Shown: positions 51,844 through 60,482 of the stretch, piece after piece | How positions within the stretch are numbered: position 1 is the stretch's first letter | Layout of the letters: each line of letters opens with the position of its first letter | DNA from: Alphaproteobacteria bacterium | Lineage (GTDB): Bacteria; Pseudomonadota; Alphaproteobacteria; JAJFFI01 | Assembly: GCA_030066595.1 (NCBI GenBank) | Contig: JASJBI010000022.1 | Span: forward strand, 112,536 to 176,535 | Direction: 5' to 3' | Length of the DNA stretch: 64,000 nucleotides | Program-made: the position numbers and the translations under genes | Notes under the pieces: generated by a model | What the model saw: only the letters and a program-made list of their open reading frames with translations | The model's database searches: none | Told to the model about the DNA's origin: nothing

Positions 51844-54516
51844 TCAGTCAAAGCAGTAGCGCATTTCCGTGAAGCCGCTCCGGACTTCTCTCACCTTCTC
51901 TTGCCAGTGCCCACGCGGTTTGTCGGCGCCGTCGCGCAGGATCTCGGCGATGAGCCCGGCCAGGTTGCGGAAGTCATCCGGCCCCATGCCGTGGCGGGTC
52001 ATCTCTTGCGACCCCATGCGGACACCGCTCGCCGCGGCGAAACTGGGGTCGTCATGGAACGCTTGCGGATTGGTGATGATGTTGTTCGCCTCCAGGAGGT
52101 CGGCGGCGTATTCGCCCTTGGCGCGGGCCGTGCGTAACAGCACCTGGTGGGTTTCCGTGAAGCCGCAGGCGCGGTCCCCCTCGATCTCCAGATCCTGTTC
52201 CATGAGAGCCAGGGCGAGGGCCTTGGCGTTCTCGATCACGTGCTTCTGATAGTCGTCCTTGAAGCGCAGCATCTCGTAGGTGGCCCCGAGCAGTCCCAGC
52301 ATCGTGCCCAGGTGATGATTGCTGACGTGGCCCGGGAAGGCGCGCGACTCGATCAGGCGCCATAGCTCCTCGAAGGGCGAGCCGGGCGCGATGTTGGCGA
52401 GGATCACGCCGCGCTGGGGCCCGAAGAAGGTCTTGTGGGTGGAACCGGTGACGATGTCGGCGCCCTCGGCGAGCGGATCCTGGTAGTGCGGACCGAGCAA
52501 GCCGAGCACGTGGGCGCCATCGTACATGATGAACGGGCGACGCGGGTTGTCAAAGCCGAACTCGTCGTGGATGAAGCTGGCGATTTCGGCGACCGGCTCC
52601 CTGTGAATGATGACGCTGCGGCCGAACACGATCAACTCGGGTCGCGTTTCCTGGATCAGCGCCTTGGTCGGCTCGACGTCGATCCGGTGCGGATTGTCGC
52701 TTTGAATGGGGAAGTGCTCGACCGCCGGCCGCCCGGTCACCGGGTCGACGGCCACGTAGTTCCTGAGCGCACCCATGGGCTGAGCGCTCAAATGCCCGCC
52801 CTTGTTGAGGTCATGAACCAAGACCCGGCGCAGGGGCTCGCTCTGGTGGCCCCGACGACCCCGGTTCTTGAACTGCTTGAGCCCGTCATAGACGGTGTCG
52901 TTGGCCATCTGGCCCGAGATCACCCGGACCTCGGCGCGGGCGCAACCGAAGAAGGCGCGGAGTGCCGCCTTGAGCTCCTCCTCCTTCTCCATGATGAAAG
53001 CCGTGCCCTTGTAGTAGCGCAGCTCCGGCGCGTCCGGGCCCAAGGCCTTGAGGCGGCTGTGCTCGTTGTACCGCCCGGCCGGATCCGCCGTGCACAGGCG
53101 ATCGACATAGGCGGAGGCGGTCTGTTCGGAGGGGATCAGGTTGATGCACTCGCGCCGTCGCCAGTGGGTGTTGGCCGCAGCCTCCTCGACCAGGCGTGCG
53201 GCGAGATCGTCGGCATGGGCGGCATCGAGCGGTTCGAGCCGGCGCGGACCGGCGAAGCCGGTATAGGGCCGCGCGTAGGGCGCCGTGGGCCAGAGGTTCT
53301 TCTCCACGAGCTCGACCTCAAACGACTTGCCCCTGTCATCGAGGATATCCAGAACCACCGGCCGGTCGGTGCGGTAGCGCAGGCCGGAGTCGACCAGTGC
53401 CAGCCCGATCGGGCGCAGGTCGTGGTCCTCGGACGGCGTGGCGGTGTGCCCTTCGCCGTAGAAACGGGTATAGGGCACGCTGGTGCCTGAGGTCACGTAA
53501 CCGACGTCTTCGCCCTCATGGAGGACCTTGAACCCCGCGCGCAACGGCTTGCGCCCGGCGAAGCCCGCGATCGGCAGCACCAGGCGCTTGAGCAGGCGAG
53601 CCTCGGTCGGCACATCCAGCTCGCCTCGGCGAATGTGGATGAACTCCTCGCGCTGCGCCTCGAGGGCCGCCCGTCCGACATAGTCGTGGGTGTCGGTGTG
53701 GCGCACCGCGAAGAGCGCCAGCGCATTGGCGAAAATGGGGATCTCCCGGTCCTCCGGATCGCGGCCCAGTTCGTGGCCGTAGAGGGGCAGGCCCGCCTCC
53801 AGGCGGAGGGAATCCCGGGCGCCGAGGCCGACCGGCTCGGCCCCGAGCGCGACCAGCCTCTCCCAGAGTGCGACCGTCTTGCCGGTCTCGGGGAAGAGCT
53901 CGAAACAGACCGACTCGCCGGTATAGCCGCTCCGCGCGACGATCAGGTCACCGCCCTCGAACTTGGTGACGCTCAACCGGTTGCGCTTGTTCTCCGGGAG
54001 CTCGGCCTTGGCCACCACCTGCTCCAGGATCGCGGTCGCATGGGGGCCTTGGAGCGCCATCATGCCGAGGTCCTCGCTCACGTCGGTGAGCGCCATCTCG
54101 CCGGCATCCTTGTGCTCGTTCAACCAGCGCCAGTCCTTCTCCCGGTTGCCGGCATTGACCACCAGCAGGAACCGGGTCTCGCCCAGCTTGTAAAGATAGG
54201 CGTCGTCGACCGCGCCGCCCGCCTCGTTGGGAATGAAGGTGTACTGGGCCTGGCCTGTGGCGAGTGCGCGCGCGTCGTTGGTGAGGACGCCAAGCAGGAA
54301 GTCCTCGGCGCCCGGGCCCGTGATCTCGTACCGGCCCATGTGCGACACGTCGAACAAGCCGGCGTGGCGCCGGGTCGCCAAGTGCTCCTGGATCGTACCG
54401 GTCTCGTACTGCACCGGCATGTCCCAGCCGGCGAAATCAACCATCTTCCCGCCGTGCTTTGCATGCCATTCATGCAACACGGTCTCGCGCAGCGTCCGGA
54501 CGTCAACGTCAGCCAT
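51844..54516 (-). CDS. gcvT-glyA: GcvT-GlyA fusion: aminomethyltransferase plus serine hydroxymethyltransferase
   Basis: An 890-residue single chain. Residues 1 to about 380 match GcvT, the T-protein of the glycine cleavage system: MVDFAGWDMPVQY, LFDVSHMGRYEITG, GLGARDSLRLEAGL, YGHEL. After a linker rich in Pro/Ala (about 400-440), residues 440-890 match SHMT: INLIPSEQTAS, AGRYNEHSRLKA, and STHKTFFGPQRG with the PLP Lys at 695. The reaction pair is methylene-THF formation from glycine and its use to make serine, so a fusion could channel the cofactor. The SHMT half looks divergent from standard GlyA. gcvH and gcvP are not in the window. ATG 54516 follows GGGGAG. Confidence 0.93.
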   Translation of the reverse strand: MADVDVRTLRETVLHEWHAKHGGKMVDFAGWDMPVQYETGTIQEHLATRRHAGLFDVSHMGRYEITGPGAEDFLLGVLTNDARALATGQAQYTFIPNEAGGAVDDAYLYKLGETRFLLVVNAGNREKDWRWLNEHKDAGEMALTDVSEDLGMMALQGPHATAILEQVVAKAELPENKRNRLSVTKFEGGDLIVARSGYTGESVCFELFPETGKTVALWERLVALGAEPVGLGARDSLRLEAGLPLYGHELGRDPEDREIPIFANALALFAVRHTDTHDYVGRAALEAQREEFIHIRRGELDVPTEARLLKRLVLPIAGFAGRKPLRAGFKVLHEGEDVGYVTSGTSVPYTRFYGEGHTATPSEDHDLRPIGLALVDSGLRYRTDRPVVLDILDDRGKSFEVELVEKNLWPTAPYARPYTGFAGPRRLEPLDAAHADDLAARLVEEAAANTHWRRRECINLIPSEQTASAYVDRLCTADPAGRYNEHSRLKALGPDAPELRYYKGTAFIMEKEEELKAALRAFFGCARAEVRVISGQMANDTVYDGLKQFKNRGRRGHQSEPLRRVLVHDLNKGGHLSAQPMGALRNYVAVDPVTGRPAVEHFPIQSDNPHRIDVEPTKALIQETRPELIVFGRSVIIHREPVAEIASFIHDEFGFDNPRRPFIMYDGAHVLGLLGPHYQDPLAEGADIVTGSTHKTFFGPQRGVILANIAPGSPFEELWRLIESRAFPGHVSNHHLGTMLGLLGATYEMLRFKDDYQKHVIENAKALALALMEQDLEIEGDRACGFTETHQVLLRTARAKGEYAADLLEANNIITNPQAFHDDPSFAAASGVRMGSQEMTRHGMGPDDFRNLAGLIAEILRDGADKPRGHWQEKVREVRSGFTEMRYCFD

Positions 54517-54939
54517 CTCCCCACCCCCTTGCTCGATGCCCGCAGGGCCATGCAAACGAGATGGATACTGTATATCAACCCGCTCACGGAGGGGAACCGC
54601 GACGGGACTGGAACCTTGCACGTTATGCGGCGTGAAAGGTGCTCACATGGCCGATGCGGGTCACGGGGCGAAGTCCGGCGGCGCGTCGCGCTCGGCTGAG
54701 CACCAGGACAGACGCACTGCGGCGCGTGCCGCGCACATCCGGCCGATCGGCTGGCAGCGCCCAAACTCTCCCCACCGGACACCGGAGAGCCGGTTCGCAT
54801 CGCCAAAAAAGACAAGCACCTTGTGGGTCGCCTGGCCGGGCCCACATTAACTTAGGTTAATGTGGACCACCTCCAGGGGCCTTAGCGTTTCGACGGGCCC
54901 GATCTTCATCTGATCGATCTTACTGGAGGGGATACACAA
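54517..54939. promoter_or_regulatory. Divergent intergenic region with a perfect palindrome
   Basis: 423 bases lie between gcvT-glyA and the propeller gene. At 54842-54865 is a perfect inverted repeat CCACATTAAC-TTAG-GTTAATGTGG, 74 bases ahead of the propeller gene. It may be an operator or a short RNA hairpin. The region also shows GGAGAG and GGACAG motifs that recall a glycine riboswitch, but they do not form a complete aptamer on either strand. No convincing small gene is seen; a 67-codon frame at 54647-54850 is not supported. Confidence 0.5.
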
Positions 54940-56928
54940 ATGCTTGGTTTCGACACAGGTGCGCGGAGGTCCGGCAATGGATCTCCGACAACCGTTCTGC
55001 TCGCTGGCCTGGCCCTAGGCTCTTTCGGTTTGGGGCATGGCGCATTGGCGGCTGATTCGATCGTCCCGATATCTGGTCTGAGCCCCTATCCACCCGGGGT
55101 GGATTGCAACGTGTCACCCCAGACCGGGACGCTTTGGCGCAACAGCGAGACGGAACCCTATATGGACGTGGATTTTGGCCGGCCGAACGAGATGGCCGCC
55201 ATCGTCCACCAGGACCGTTGGAGCAACGGATCGGCGCAAAGCACGGCGACGTTTTATTCGGATGATGGCGGCGAGACGTGGAATTTGGCCTCGACACCCA
55301 TCACCCGGTGTTCGGGCGGACTACAGGACGGCATCGAAGCCTTTGATCGAGCGTCGGACCCCTGGCTGACCGTCACGCCCGCAGCGGTTGGCCGGGATGA
55401 CGACGATGATGATGATGACGACGATGACGACAACGGAAGCGACAGCGGCGCGGTCTTTCATCAAATGAGCTTGATGACCGACAGCTTGGACCCGGACGAC
55501 CCGGACCCGGTTGCCGGCGAACCCCGCAGTGCCTACTCCATGCTGCGCTCCACCGACGGCGGCAAGACCTGGTCCGATCCCATCGTCGTGAGCAATCGCT
55601 CGGAGCTCGAACCAACCGCCCCGTTCAACGACAAGAACAGCATGACGGCGGATCCGTACGCGAGACAGTTCGTTTATGGAACCTGGCAGCTTTTGGAGGA
55701 TGTATTGAATCCTGCCGACAGTGCCCTTGGCGTGCTGTTCTTCTATAGCGACACGTTGTTCATCCGCTCGAACGACATCGGGAAGAGTTGGGAGCAGGAG
55801 CGCGCCGTCTACAAGATCCGTGACGACGTCCAGCTGGCGACGGATGTCGGGATCAATCTCAATACGGATACGGTCCTCTTGGCCCAAAACATCGGCCATC
55901 AGATCGTGGTGCTGCCCGACGGTCGCCTGGTGAACGTGTCCCAGGCCCGGTTCGCGACAACACCTGATTTCATCAACGTGGACAACTTCTTCGATCGAAC
56001 CATCATACGCTCGTTCGACAACGGCGATACCTGGGAGCAGACGGGCACCATCATCCCGACAGACACGATCGGCGGTTTTGTCCAGTTCGATGGTGAGTTG
56101 TTTGTCGCTTCTGGACAAACCATCGCCAATACCACCCGGGCCGCCGGCAGCATCCCCGATATCGCCGTCAACCGGACGAACGGCTTCATGTACGTGGCTT
56201 GGCAAAATCTTGATCCCGTGGACGGGATCATTGCCGTCTACATGTCGATGTCCAAGGATGGTGGCGACACCTGGAGCCAAGAGATCAGAGTTGGTGGCGA
56301 GGTTAGGCCCGACGGATCGATCGTCCAAGCGCAACTGCCGGCGGTTCATGTCGCGGATGACGGCACCGTCGGTGTGCTGTTCTTCGACGATCGCAACGAC
56401 GTGAATTGCCCGGATTTGAACCTCACAAATGAAGAGAATCCGGAGTGCTTTACCATCTTGGCGACCGGCAAGGTGAAATCCGGCCCGTTCGACCACGACT
56501 GGTTCTTCAAGACCTATGATCCGGACCTCAACTTCATTGCAGAGCAACGCATCACACCGGAATCCTTCGATCTGCGTCAGGCGCCGATCGCGAGAGGATA
56601 CTTCCCCGGCGATTACGTGAACTGCACGTCGACGGACAACGACTTCGTCTGTGCCTTCAGCCGGACCAACAACCTGGGTCTGCCCGTGGGCAGCAACCCG
56701 CCCAGCAACGTCTTGGATACGAGCGAACAGGACAATCGCCAGGACATGGTCTTCAAACGCATTCCGGGCGAAGATGTCTGCAACTTCGAACGCACGCTCA
56801 GCAAGTTCGAGGAACAGTTGGCCGCAGCGGAAATCGACATTCCGGAAGAGGTGTCGGACGCCCGGTTGGAGTTCCTCGAAGACCGAGTCGAAGCGGCGGA
56901 TTGCGATGACGACGACGATGACGACTAA
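54940..56928 (+). CDS. Secreted Asp-box propeller protein with poly-aspartate tracts
   Basis: 662 residues with a signal peptide ending ALA near residue 37. Five Asp-box (BNR) motifs of pattern SxDxGx[TS]W start at residues 107, 204, 277, 358 and 438, with spacing of about 73-97, as in sialidase-type six-bladed propellers. A run of 12 Asp (residues 153-164) sits in a loop between the first two motifs, and the protein ends in Cys-Asp7 (656-662). The tracts are acidic loops that would bind Ca or other cations. No catalytic residues of true sialidases (Arg triad, Tyr) were identified, so binding or scaffold roles are possible. The codons (mixed GAC/GAT) make slippage in the tract possible. A small secreted gene follows 74 bases later. 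Confidence 0.82.
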   Translation: MLGFDTGARRSGNGSPTTVLLAGLALGSFGLGHGALAADSIVPISGLSPYPPGVDCNVSPQTGTLWRNSETEPYMDVDFGRPNEMAAIVHQDRWSNGSAQSTATFYSDDGGETWNLASTPITRCSGGLQDGIEAFDRASDPWLTVTPAAVGRDDDDDDDDDDDDNGSDSGAVFHQMSLMTDSLDPDDPDPVAGEPRSAYSMLRSTDGGKTWSDPIVVSNRSELEPTAPFNDKNSMTADPYARQFVYGTWQLLEDVLNPADSALGVLFFYSDTLFIRSNDIGKSWEQERAVYKIRDDVQLATDVGINLNTDTVLLAQNIGHQIVVLPDGRLVNVSQARFATTPDFINVDNFFDRTIIRSFDNGDTWEQTGTIIPTDTIGGFVQFDGELFVASGQTIANTTRAAGSIPDIAVNRTNGFMYVAWQNLDPVDGIIAVYMSMSKDGGDTWSQEIRVGGEVRPDGSIVQAQLPAVHVADDGTVGVLFFDDRNDVNCPDLNLTNEENPECFTILATGKVKSGPFDHDWFFKTYDPDLNFIAEQRITPESFDLRQAPIARGYFPGDYVNCTSTDNDFVCAFSRTNNLGLPVGSNPPSNVLDTSEQDNRQDMVFKRIPGEDVCNFERTLSKFEEQLAAAEIDIPEEVSDARLEFLEDRVEAADCDDDDDDD

Positions 56929-57002
56929 TTCACCCCAACGCGTGAGGGCTTGGAGACCGTCCAGGCCCTCATCAGGATCTTGAAGATCGGAGGAGGAACA
57001 GG

Positions 57003-57284
57003 ATGTCGATGAATGGCTGGAATTTCGTTCCGAGAGCGCTTGCCGTGTTGGGGCTGCTGTTCGGAGTATCCCTGGTAGGCTCGGCATCTCATGCCGAGGA
57101 GATCATCAAGGTGCGGCCGGCGGAAAACATGGATGCGCCGATAGGGTCCCAGATCCCGGAACGGAGGATCCAGGAGTCTCAGGCAAAGATGAAGGAATAC
57201 ATGCAGAAGATGAGGGCGGAGAGGGCAAAGCAACAACAGCAGGAACAGAAGCCAGAGGAACAGTCGCCCAAGCCCGAGAACTGA
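57003..57284 (+). CDS. Small secreted helical protein
   Basis: 93 residues with a signal peptide (ALAVLGLLFGVSLVGSASHA, cleavage near residue 31). The mature 62 residues are EEIIKVRPAENMDAPIGSQI, then an amphipathic, Lys/Arg/Gln-rich helix (MKEYMQKMRAERAKQQQQ) and a Glu/Pro-rich end. GGAGGAGG lies about 5 bases before ATG 57003, a very strong signal. It follows the poly-Asp propeller gene by 74 bases, and their charges are complementary: basic helix here, acidic tracts there. That suggests a partner, but this is inference. No family recognised. Confidence 0.72.
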   Translation: MSMNGWNFVPRALAVLGLLFGVSLVGSASHAEEIIKVRPAENMDAPIGSQIPERRIQESQAKMKEYMQKMRAERAKQQQQEQKPEEQSPKPEN

Positions 57285-57394
57285 ACCGTGACGGGCGTTG
57301 GATAACCTCCCTGCTGCTGGGCTGGGGATGCAGGCCGAGGCTGTGTCGTTCGGCCGAATTGGGCCGCGACAATCGAAAGAAACTGGCTTGCCAT

Positions 57395-57421
57395 GATGAC
57401 GGGGGCTTCGGCCCCCGCATC
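57395..57421. terminator. UUCG hairpin after the secreted gene pair
   Basis: GATG-A-CGGGGGC (57395-57406), loop TTCG, GCCCCCG-CATC (57411-57421): an 11-pair stem with one bulge and a stable UUCG tetraloop. It lies between the small secreted gene and the convergent acetyltransferase gene (stop at 57482). No U-tract follows, so termination may need Rho or simply block 3' decay. Confidence 0.7.
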
Positions 57422-57481
57422 TGCGCTCAGGTGAGCATCTCGAGGCACGCGGCCCTAACGAGGCTCAGCCATTCGCAGACA

Positions 57482-58453
57482 TCAGAAGGTTCTTCGAAGC
57501 TCGAGGAAGACTGGTCCGGGCTTGAATCCCAGAGCCAGGTTCAGATCGAGCATCGGGTTGTTCTCTTCGCTGTCCGTTTCGATGACTTGCCCACCCTGGG
57601 CTCTGACATGTTCGATACCGCGCAGCTTCAGTGCGGTTGCGATGCCCTGGCGACGATAGCGGCGCCGGACGCCCGTGACTCCGGTATAGAACGTGCCGGG
57701 CGTCGAGGGGTCGGTGGAAATCGTGCTCATGCCGACCCAGTCATCACCGCGATGCGCAATGAACCATGACTCCGGTCTGAATGCCGGATCCGCAAATTCA
57801 CAGGAATAGCGTTCGAGCGTAGGGCGTTTGGGCGCGTCGGACGACGGGATATCCTGCACGATTTCCCAATCCAATTCCCAACATCTGCGCTTCCAGCCCG
57901 GCACCGTGGGCATGAGTTCACTCAGCGCAGATATCGCGATCGCCGCTGTTGTCTTGTCCGCTTTGCCGCGCCGAAAACGCGCTTTGTCGAAAGACTGCAC
58001 ATCGAGGCGCAGCACCCGCCGCCGGAGAACGACCTCGAATCCGCGCCGTTCCAGAAACCCAAGTGCGTCCGTTTGATCGTCGTGTGTAAAGGCGGTCAGA
58101 GCCGCAGGCTGATGCTGCGACAACGCGTCGATGACGTGATCGTAGAGTGCCGTGCCCACGCCCCGGCGCTGGTGATCTGGGTGTACGGCGGCATTGAGAA
58201 TGAATTTCCCGGGCCGCGGCGAGCCTTCCGGTTGCCCATAAACACCATAACCGACAATCCGCCCATCCCGCTCTGCGACAATCCGTTTGAAGATCAGGTC
58301 AGGGTCGCGCTGGGCGTCGTCATATCTCAGTTCGCGCACTGTCGTGGGATATTCAGGCCAGACAGCGGTTGCAACCCCAGCCACACCTGAATAGTCGCTC
58401 TGATTCTCGTTGAACTTGCGCAGAACGAAAGGCCGTGGATTGACCGCGCACAT
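57482..58453 (-). CDS. Two-domain GNAT N-acetyltransferase
   Basis: 323 residues with two GNAT folds. In the N-terminal domain, AAVHPDHQRRGVGTALYDHVIDAL (near residue 90) is motif A; in the C-terminal domain, VTGVRRRYRRQGIATALKLRGIEH (near residue 262) is motif A again, followed by TDSEENNPMLDLNLALGFKP. Tandem GNATs include mycothiol synthase-like and other small-molecule acetyltransferases; this one lacks clear hallmarks of a named type. ATG 58453 is used since AGGAG lies 9 bases ahead. It is convergent with the secreted gene pair. Confidence 0.88.
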   Translation of the reverse strand: MCAVNPRPFVLRKFNENQSDYSGVAGVATAVWPEYPTTVRELRYDDAQRDPDLIFKRIVAERDGRIVGYGVYGQPEGSPRPGKFILNAAVHPDHQRRGVGTALYDHVIDALSQHQPAALTAFTHDDQTDALGFLERRGFEVVLRRRVLRLDVQSFDKARFRRGKADKTTAAIAISALSELMPTVPGWKRRCWELDWEIVQDIPSSDAPKRPTLERYSCEFADPAFRPESWFIAHRGDDWVGMSTISTDPSTPGTFYTGVTGVRRRYRRQGIATALKLRGIEHVRAQGGQVIETDSEENNPMLDLNLALGFKPGPVFLELRRTF

Positions 58454-58781
58454 CGCCAAATCTCCTGTCTTGCGGCTGCAAACTCACAGCGCGCAAAGTC
58501 CCGTTCATTTTGATGGAGGATGGGTCTGCTGACCCGTGAGATTCAGCGTGTCTCGATCATCGCTCTATTGCCTTCATACGAGATGGAATTTCCGCTCCAT
58601 CTGTCATCGACAAGCAAATCACATCTTGTGCGTAATCACGAATCGAATTGTCGGCAATGGCTCGCCAGGCGACCTCCGGTGCCGTTGACCTGGATGTCTG
58701 CATCCCATGTCAAAGCGGTCCCCGGCCATTGCGGCAGTTCGCTCTTGGGCCCTTTGACGATGCGCCCAGCCGGGACCGGGC
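58454..58781. other. Intergenic region without recognised features
   Basis: 328 bases between the GNAT gene start and the ABC ATPase stop codon, both on the minus strand. It is less GC-rich than average. A short hairpin, GGGTC-TGCT-GACCC, starts near 58527. An 89-codon frame at 58520-58789 has a purine-rich sequence directly abutting its ATG but no family likeness and no domain-like pattern, so I do not call it a gene. Confidence 0.5.
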
Positions 58782-59576
58782 TCAGCTGAGCAGCAGGCCG
58801 TCCTCTGCCAGCTCTTCGCCGCGCATCTCCTCGAACATGCGCAAGAGATCCGGCACGTCCAGCCGGCTGCGCTCCTCGGCCGCGACGTCGAAGACGATGC
58901 GGCCCTGGTGCAGCATCACCGTCCGGTCGCCCACGTCGAGCGCCTGGCGCATGCTGTGGGTGACCATGAGCGTGGTGAGCCGGTTGTCGCCGACGATCTC
59001 GCGGGTGAGCTCCAGCACGAAGGCGGCGGTCTTGGGGTCGAGCGAGGCGGTGTGCTCGTCCAGCAAGAGAATGCGCATGGGCTGGAGCGCCGCCATCACC
59101 AGGCTGACCGCCTGCCGCTGGCCGCCCGAGAGCAGGCCCATGCGGTCGGTCAGGCGGTTCTCGAGGCCCAGCTCGAGGCGCGCGATCTGCTCCCGGAAGC
59201 CGCCGCGCCGGCCGCCGGTCAGCGCGGGCGCCAGGCCGCGGCGCCGGCCGCGGGCACGCGCGAGCGCCAGGTTCTCCTCGATGCTCATGCCCTCGCAGGT
59301 GCCGGCCATGGGGTCCTGGAAGACGCGCGCGACCATGCCCGCGCGCCGTGGGCCGGACCAGTTGGTCACGTCGGTGCCGCCGATCACGATCCGGCCGCGG
59401 TCGGGCCGGACGTCGCCGGTCAGCGCGTTCAAGAGCGTCGACTTGCCGGCGCCGTTGCTGCCGATCACGGTGACGAACTCTCCTTCGGGGATATCCAGGC
59501 TCACGCCGATCAGCGCCCGGGTCTCGATGGCGGTGCCCGGACTGAAGGTGACCGTGAGGTCCTCGACCTCGATCAT
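58782..59576 (-). CDS. ABC transporter ATP-binding protein
   Basis: 264 residues with all ABC motifs: Walker A GSNGAGKST near residue 38, signature LSGGQRQAVSL near residue 147, Walker B ILLLDEHTASLDP near residue 171, and the H-loop MVTHSM. The family is that of the YtlC/TrpZ-like ATPases paired with PF02653-type permeases. It powers uptake by the permease encoded upstream; ATG 59576 overlaps the TGA of that gene (59573-59575). It is the last gene of a five-gene minus-strand unit. Confidence 0.94.
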   Translation of the reverse strand: MIEVEDLTVTFSPGTAIETRALIGVSLDIPEGEFVTVIGSNGAGKSTLLNALTGDVRPDRGRIVIGGTDVTNWSGPRRAGMVARVFQDPMAGTCEGMSIEENLALARARGRRRGLAPALTGGRRGGFREQIARLELGLENRLTDRMGLLSGGQRQAVSLVMAALQPMRILLLDEHTASLDPKTAAFVLELTREIVGDNRLTTLMVTHSMRQALDVGDRTVMLHQGRIVFDVAAEERSRLDVPDLLRMFEEMRGEELAEDGLLLS

Positions 59577-60475
59577 TTCGCGCCTCCGCGCGCCAGCATC
59601 GCCTTGAGCGGGTTGCGGACGCCGGGCAGGATCAGCGCCAGTGCCACCAGGACCGCGGTGATCAGGTTCAGATCCGAAGCGGTCAGCCCGATGAACTCGG
59701 CGTTCAGCGCGGCGGCGATGGCCAGGCGATACAGGACCGAGCCGGCCACGCAGCCGACGATCGCGAGGATCACCAGCGGCCGGCGCAGGATCGCCTCGCC
59801 CACGATGACCGCGGCCAGGCCGACGACGATGGTGCCGGTGCCGATGGTCACGTCGGCGAAGCCGTTGGTCTGGGCGAACAAGGCGCCGGCGAGCGCCACC
59901 ATGCCGTTCGACAGCGCCATGCCCACATAGGTCATGCGCCCGGTGTCGACGCCGTTGGCGCGGGCCATGCGCGGGTTCGCGCCGGTCGCCCGCATGGCCA
60001 GGCCGAACTCGCTGGTCAGGAACCAGACCAGCCCGCCGCCCACGGCCAGCACCACGAGCACCAGGATCAGCGGATTGAGCCACATGGCTGGCAGCCCCAG
60101 CCCGGCGAAGGGTGACAGCACGGTGGGTTCGTTGATCAACGCCACGTTCGGCCGGCCCATGATGCGCAGGTTGATCGAATAGAGCGCGATCATGGTGAGG
60201 ATGCTGGCGAGCAGGTGCAGGATGCGAAAGCGGACGTTCAGGAAGGCGGTCGCCAGCCCGGCGAGCCCGCCGGCGGCCATGGCGACGAGGGTGCCGAGAT
60301 AGGGGCTCGCACCCGAGACGATCAGGGTGGCGGCGACGGCAGCGCCCAACGGGAAGCTGCCGTCGACCGTCAAGTCCGGGAAGCTGAGCACCCGGAAGGA
60401 GAGATAAACCCCGAAGGCCACCAGGGCGTAGAGCAGCCCCAGCTCGACCGCGCCTAGGAGCGCGACAAGGTTCAC
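59573..60475 (-). CDS. ABC transporter permease (PF02653 type)
   Basis: 300 residues with eight or nine hydrophobic helices typical of branched-chain amino acid/ribose-type permeases. FPDLTVDGSFPLGAAVAA near residue 34 and ANPRMARANGVDTGRM near residue 190 (EAA-like loop) support this. GTG 60475 gives MNLVALLGAVELGLLYALV; no ATG fits. It lies 7 bases after the substrate-binding protein gene and overlaps the ATPase gene by 4 bases, so the three are one operon. Similar systems (TrpXYZ in streptococci, YtlABC in Bacillus) carry tryptophan or unknown substrates. Confidence 0.92.
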   Translation of the reverse strand: MNLVALLGAVELGLLYALVAFGVYLSFRVLSFPDLTVDGSFPLGAAVAATLIVSGASPYLGTLVAMAAGGLAGLATAFLNVRFRILHLLASILTMIALYSINLRIMGRPNVALINEPTVLSPFAGLGLPAMWLNPLILVLVVLAVGGGLVWFLTSEFGLAMRATGANPRMARANGVDTGRMTYVGMALSNGMVALAGALFAQTNGFADVTIGTGTIVVGLAAVIVGEAILRRPLVILAIVGCVAGSVLYRLAIAAALNAEFIGLTASDLNLITAVLVALALILPGVRNPLKAMLARGGAK

Positions 60476-60482
60476 CGGCGCC

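Noticed and set aside
54640..54850. Glycine riboswitch upstream of gcvT-glyA or the propeller gene
   Set aside because: GGAGAG, CGCC-A-rich-CAAG and CCAGGACAGA motifs occur near 54690-54830, but their order and spacing do not form an aptamer on either strand. On the minus strand, where the glycine gene lies, the closing GGACAG motif is missing.
54647..54850. 67-codon frame starting at ATG 54647
   Set aside because: It has an AAAGGTG-type sequence upstream, but the product is low complexity with no fold pattern, and it ends inside the palindrome arm.
58520..58789. 89-codon frame in the gap before the ABC ATPase
   Set aside because: The purine-rich sequence touches the ATG directly, there is no domain pattern, and it runs into the end of the ATPase gene on the other strand.
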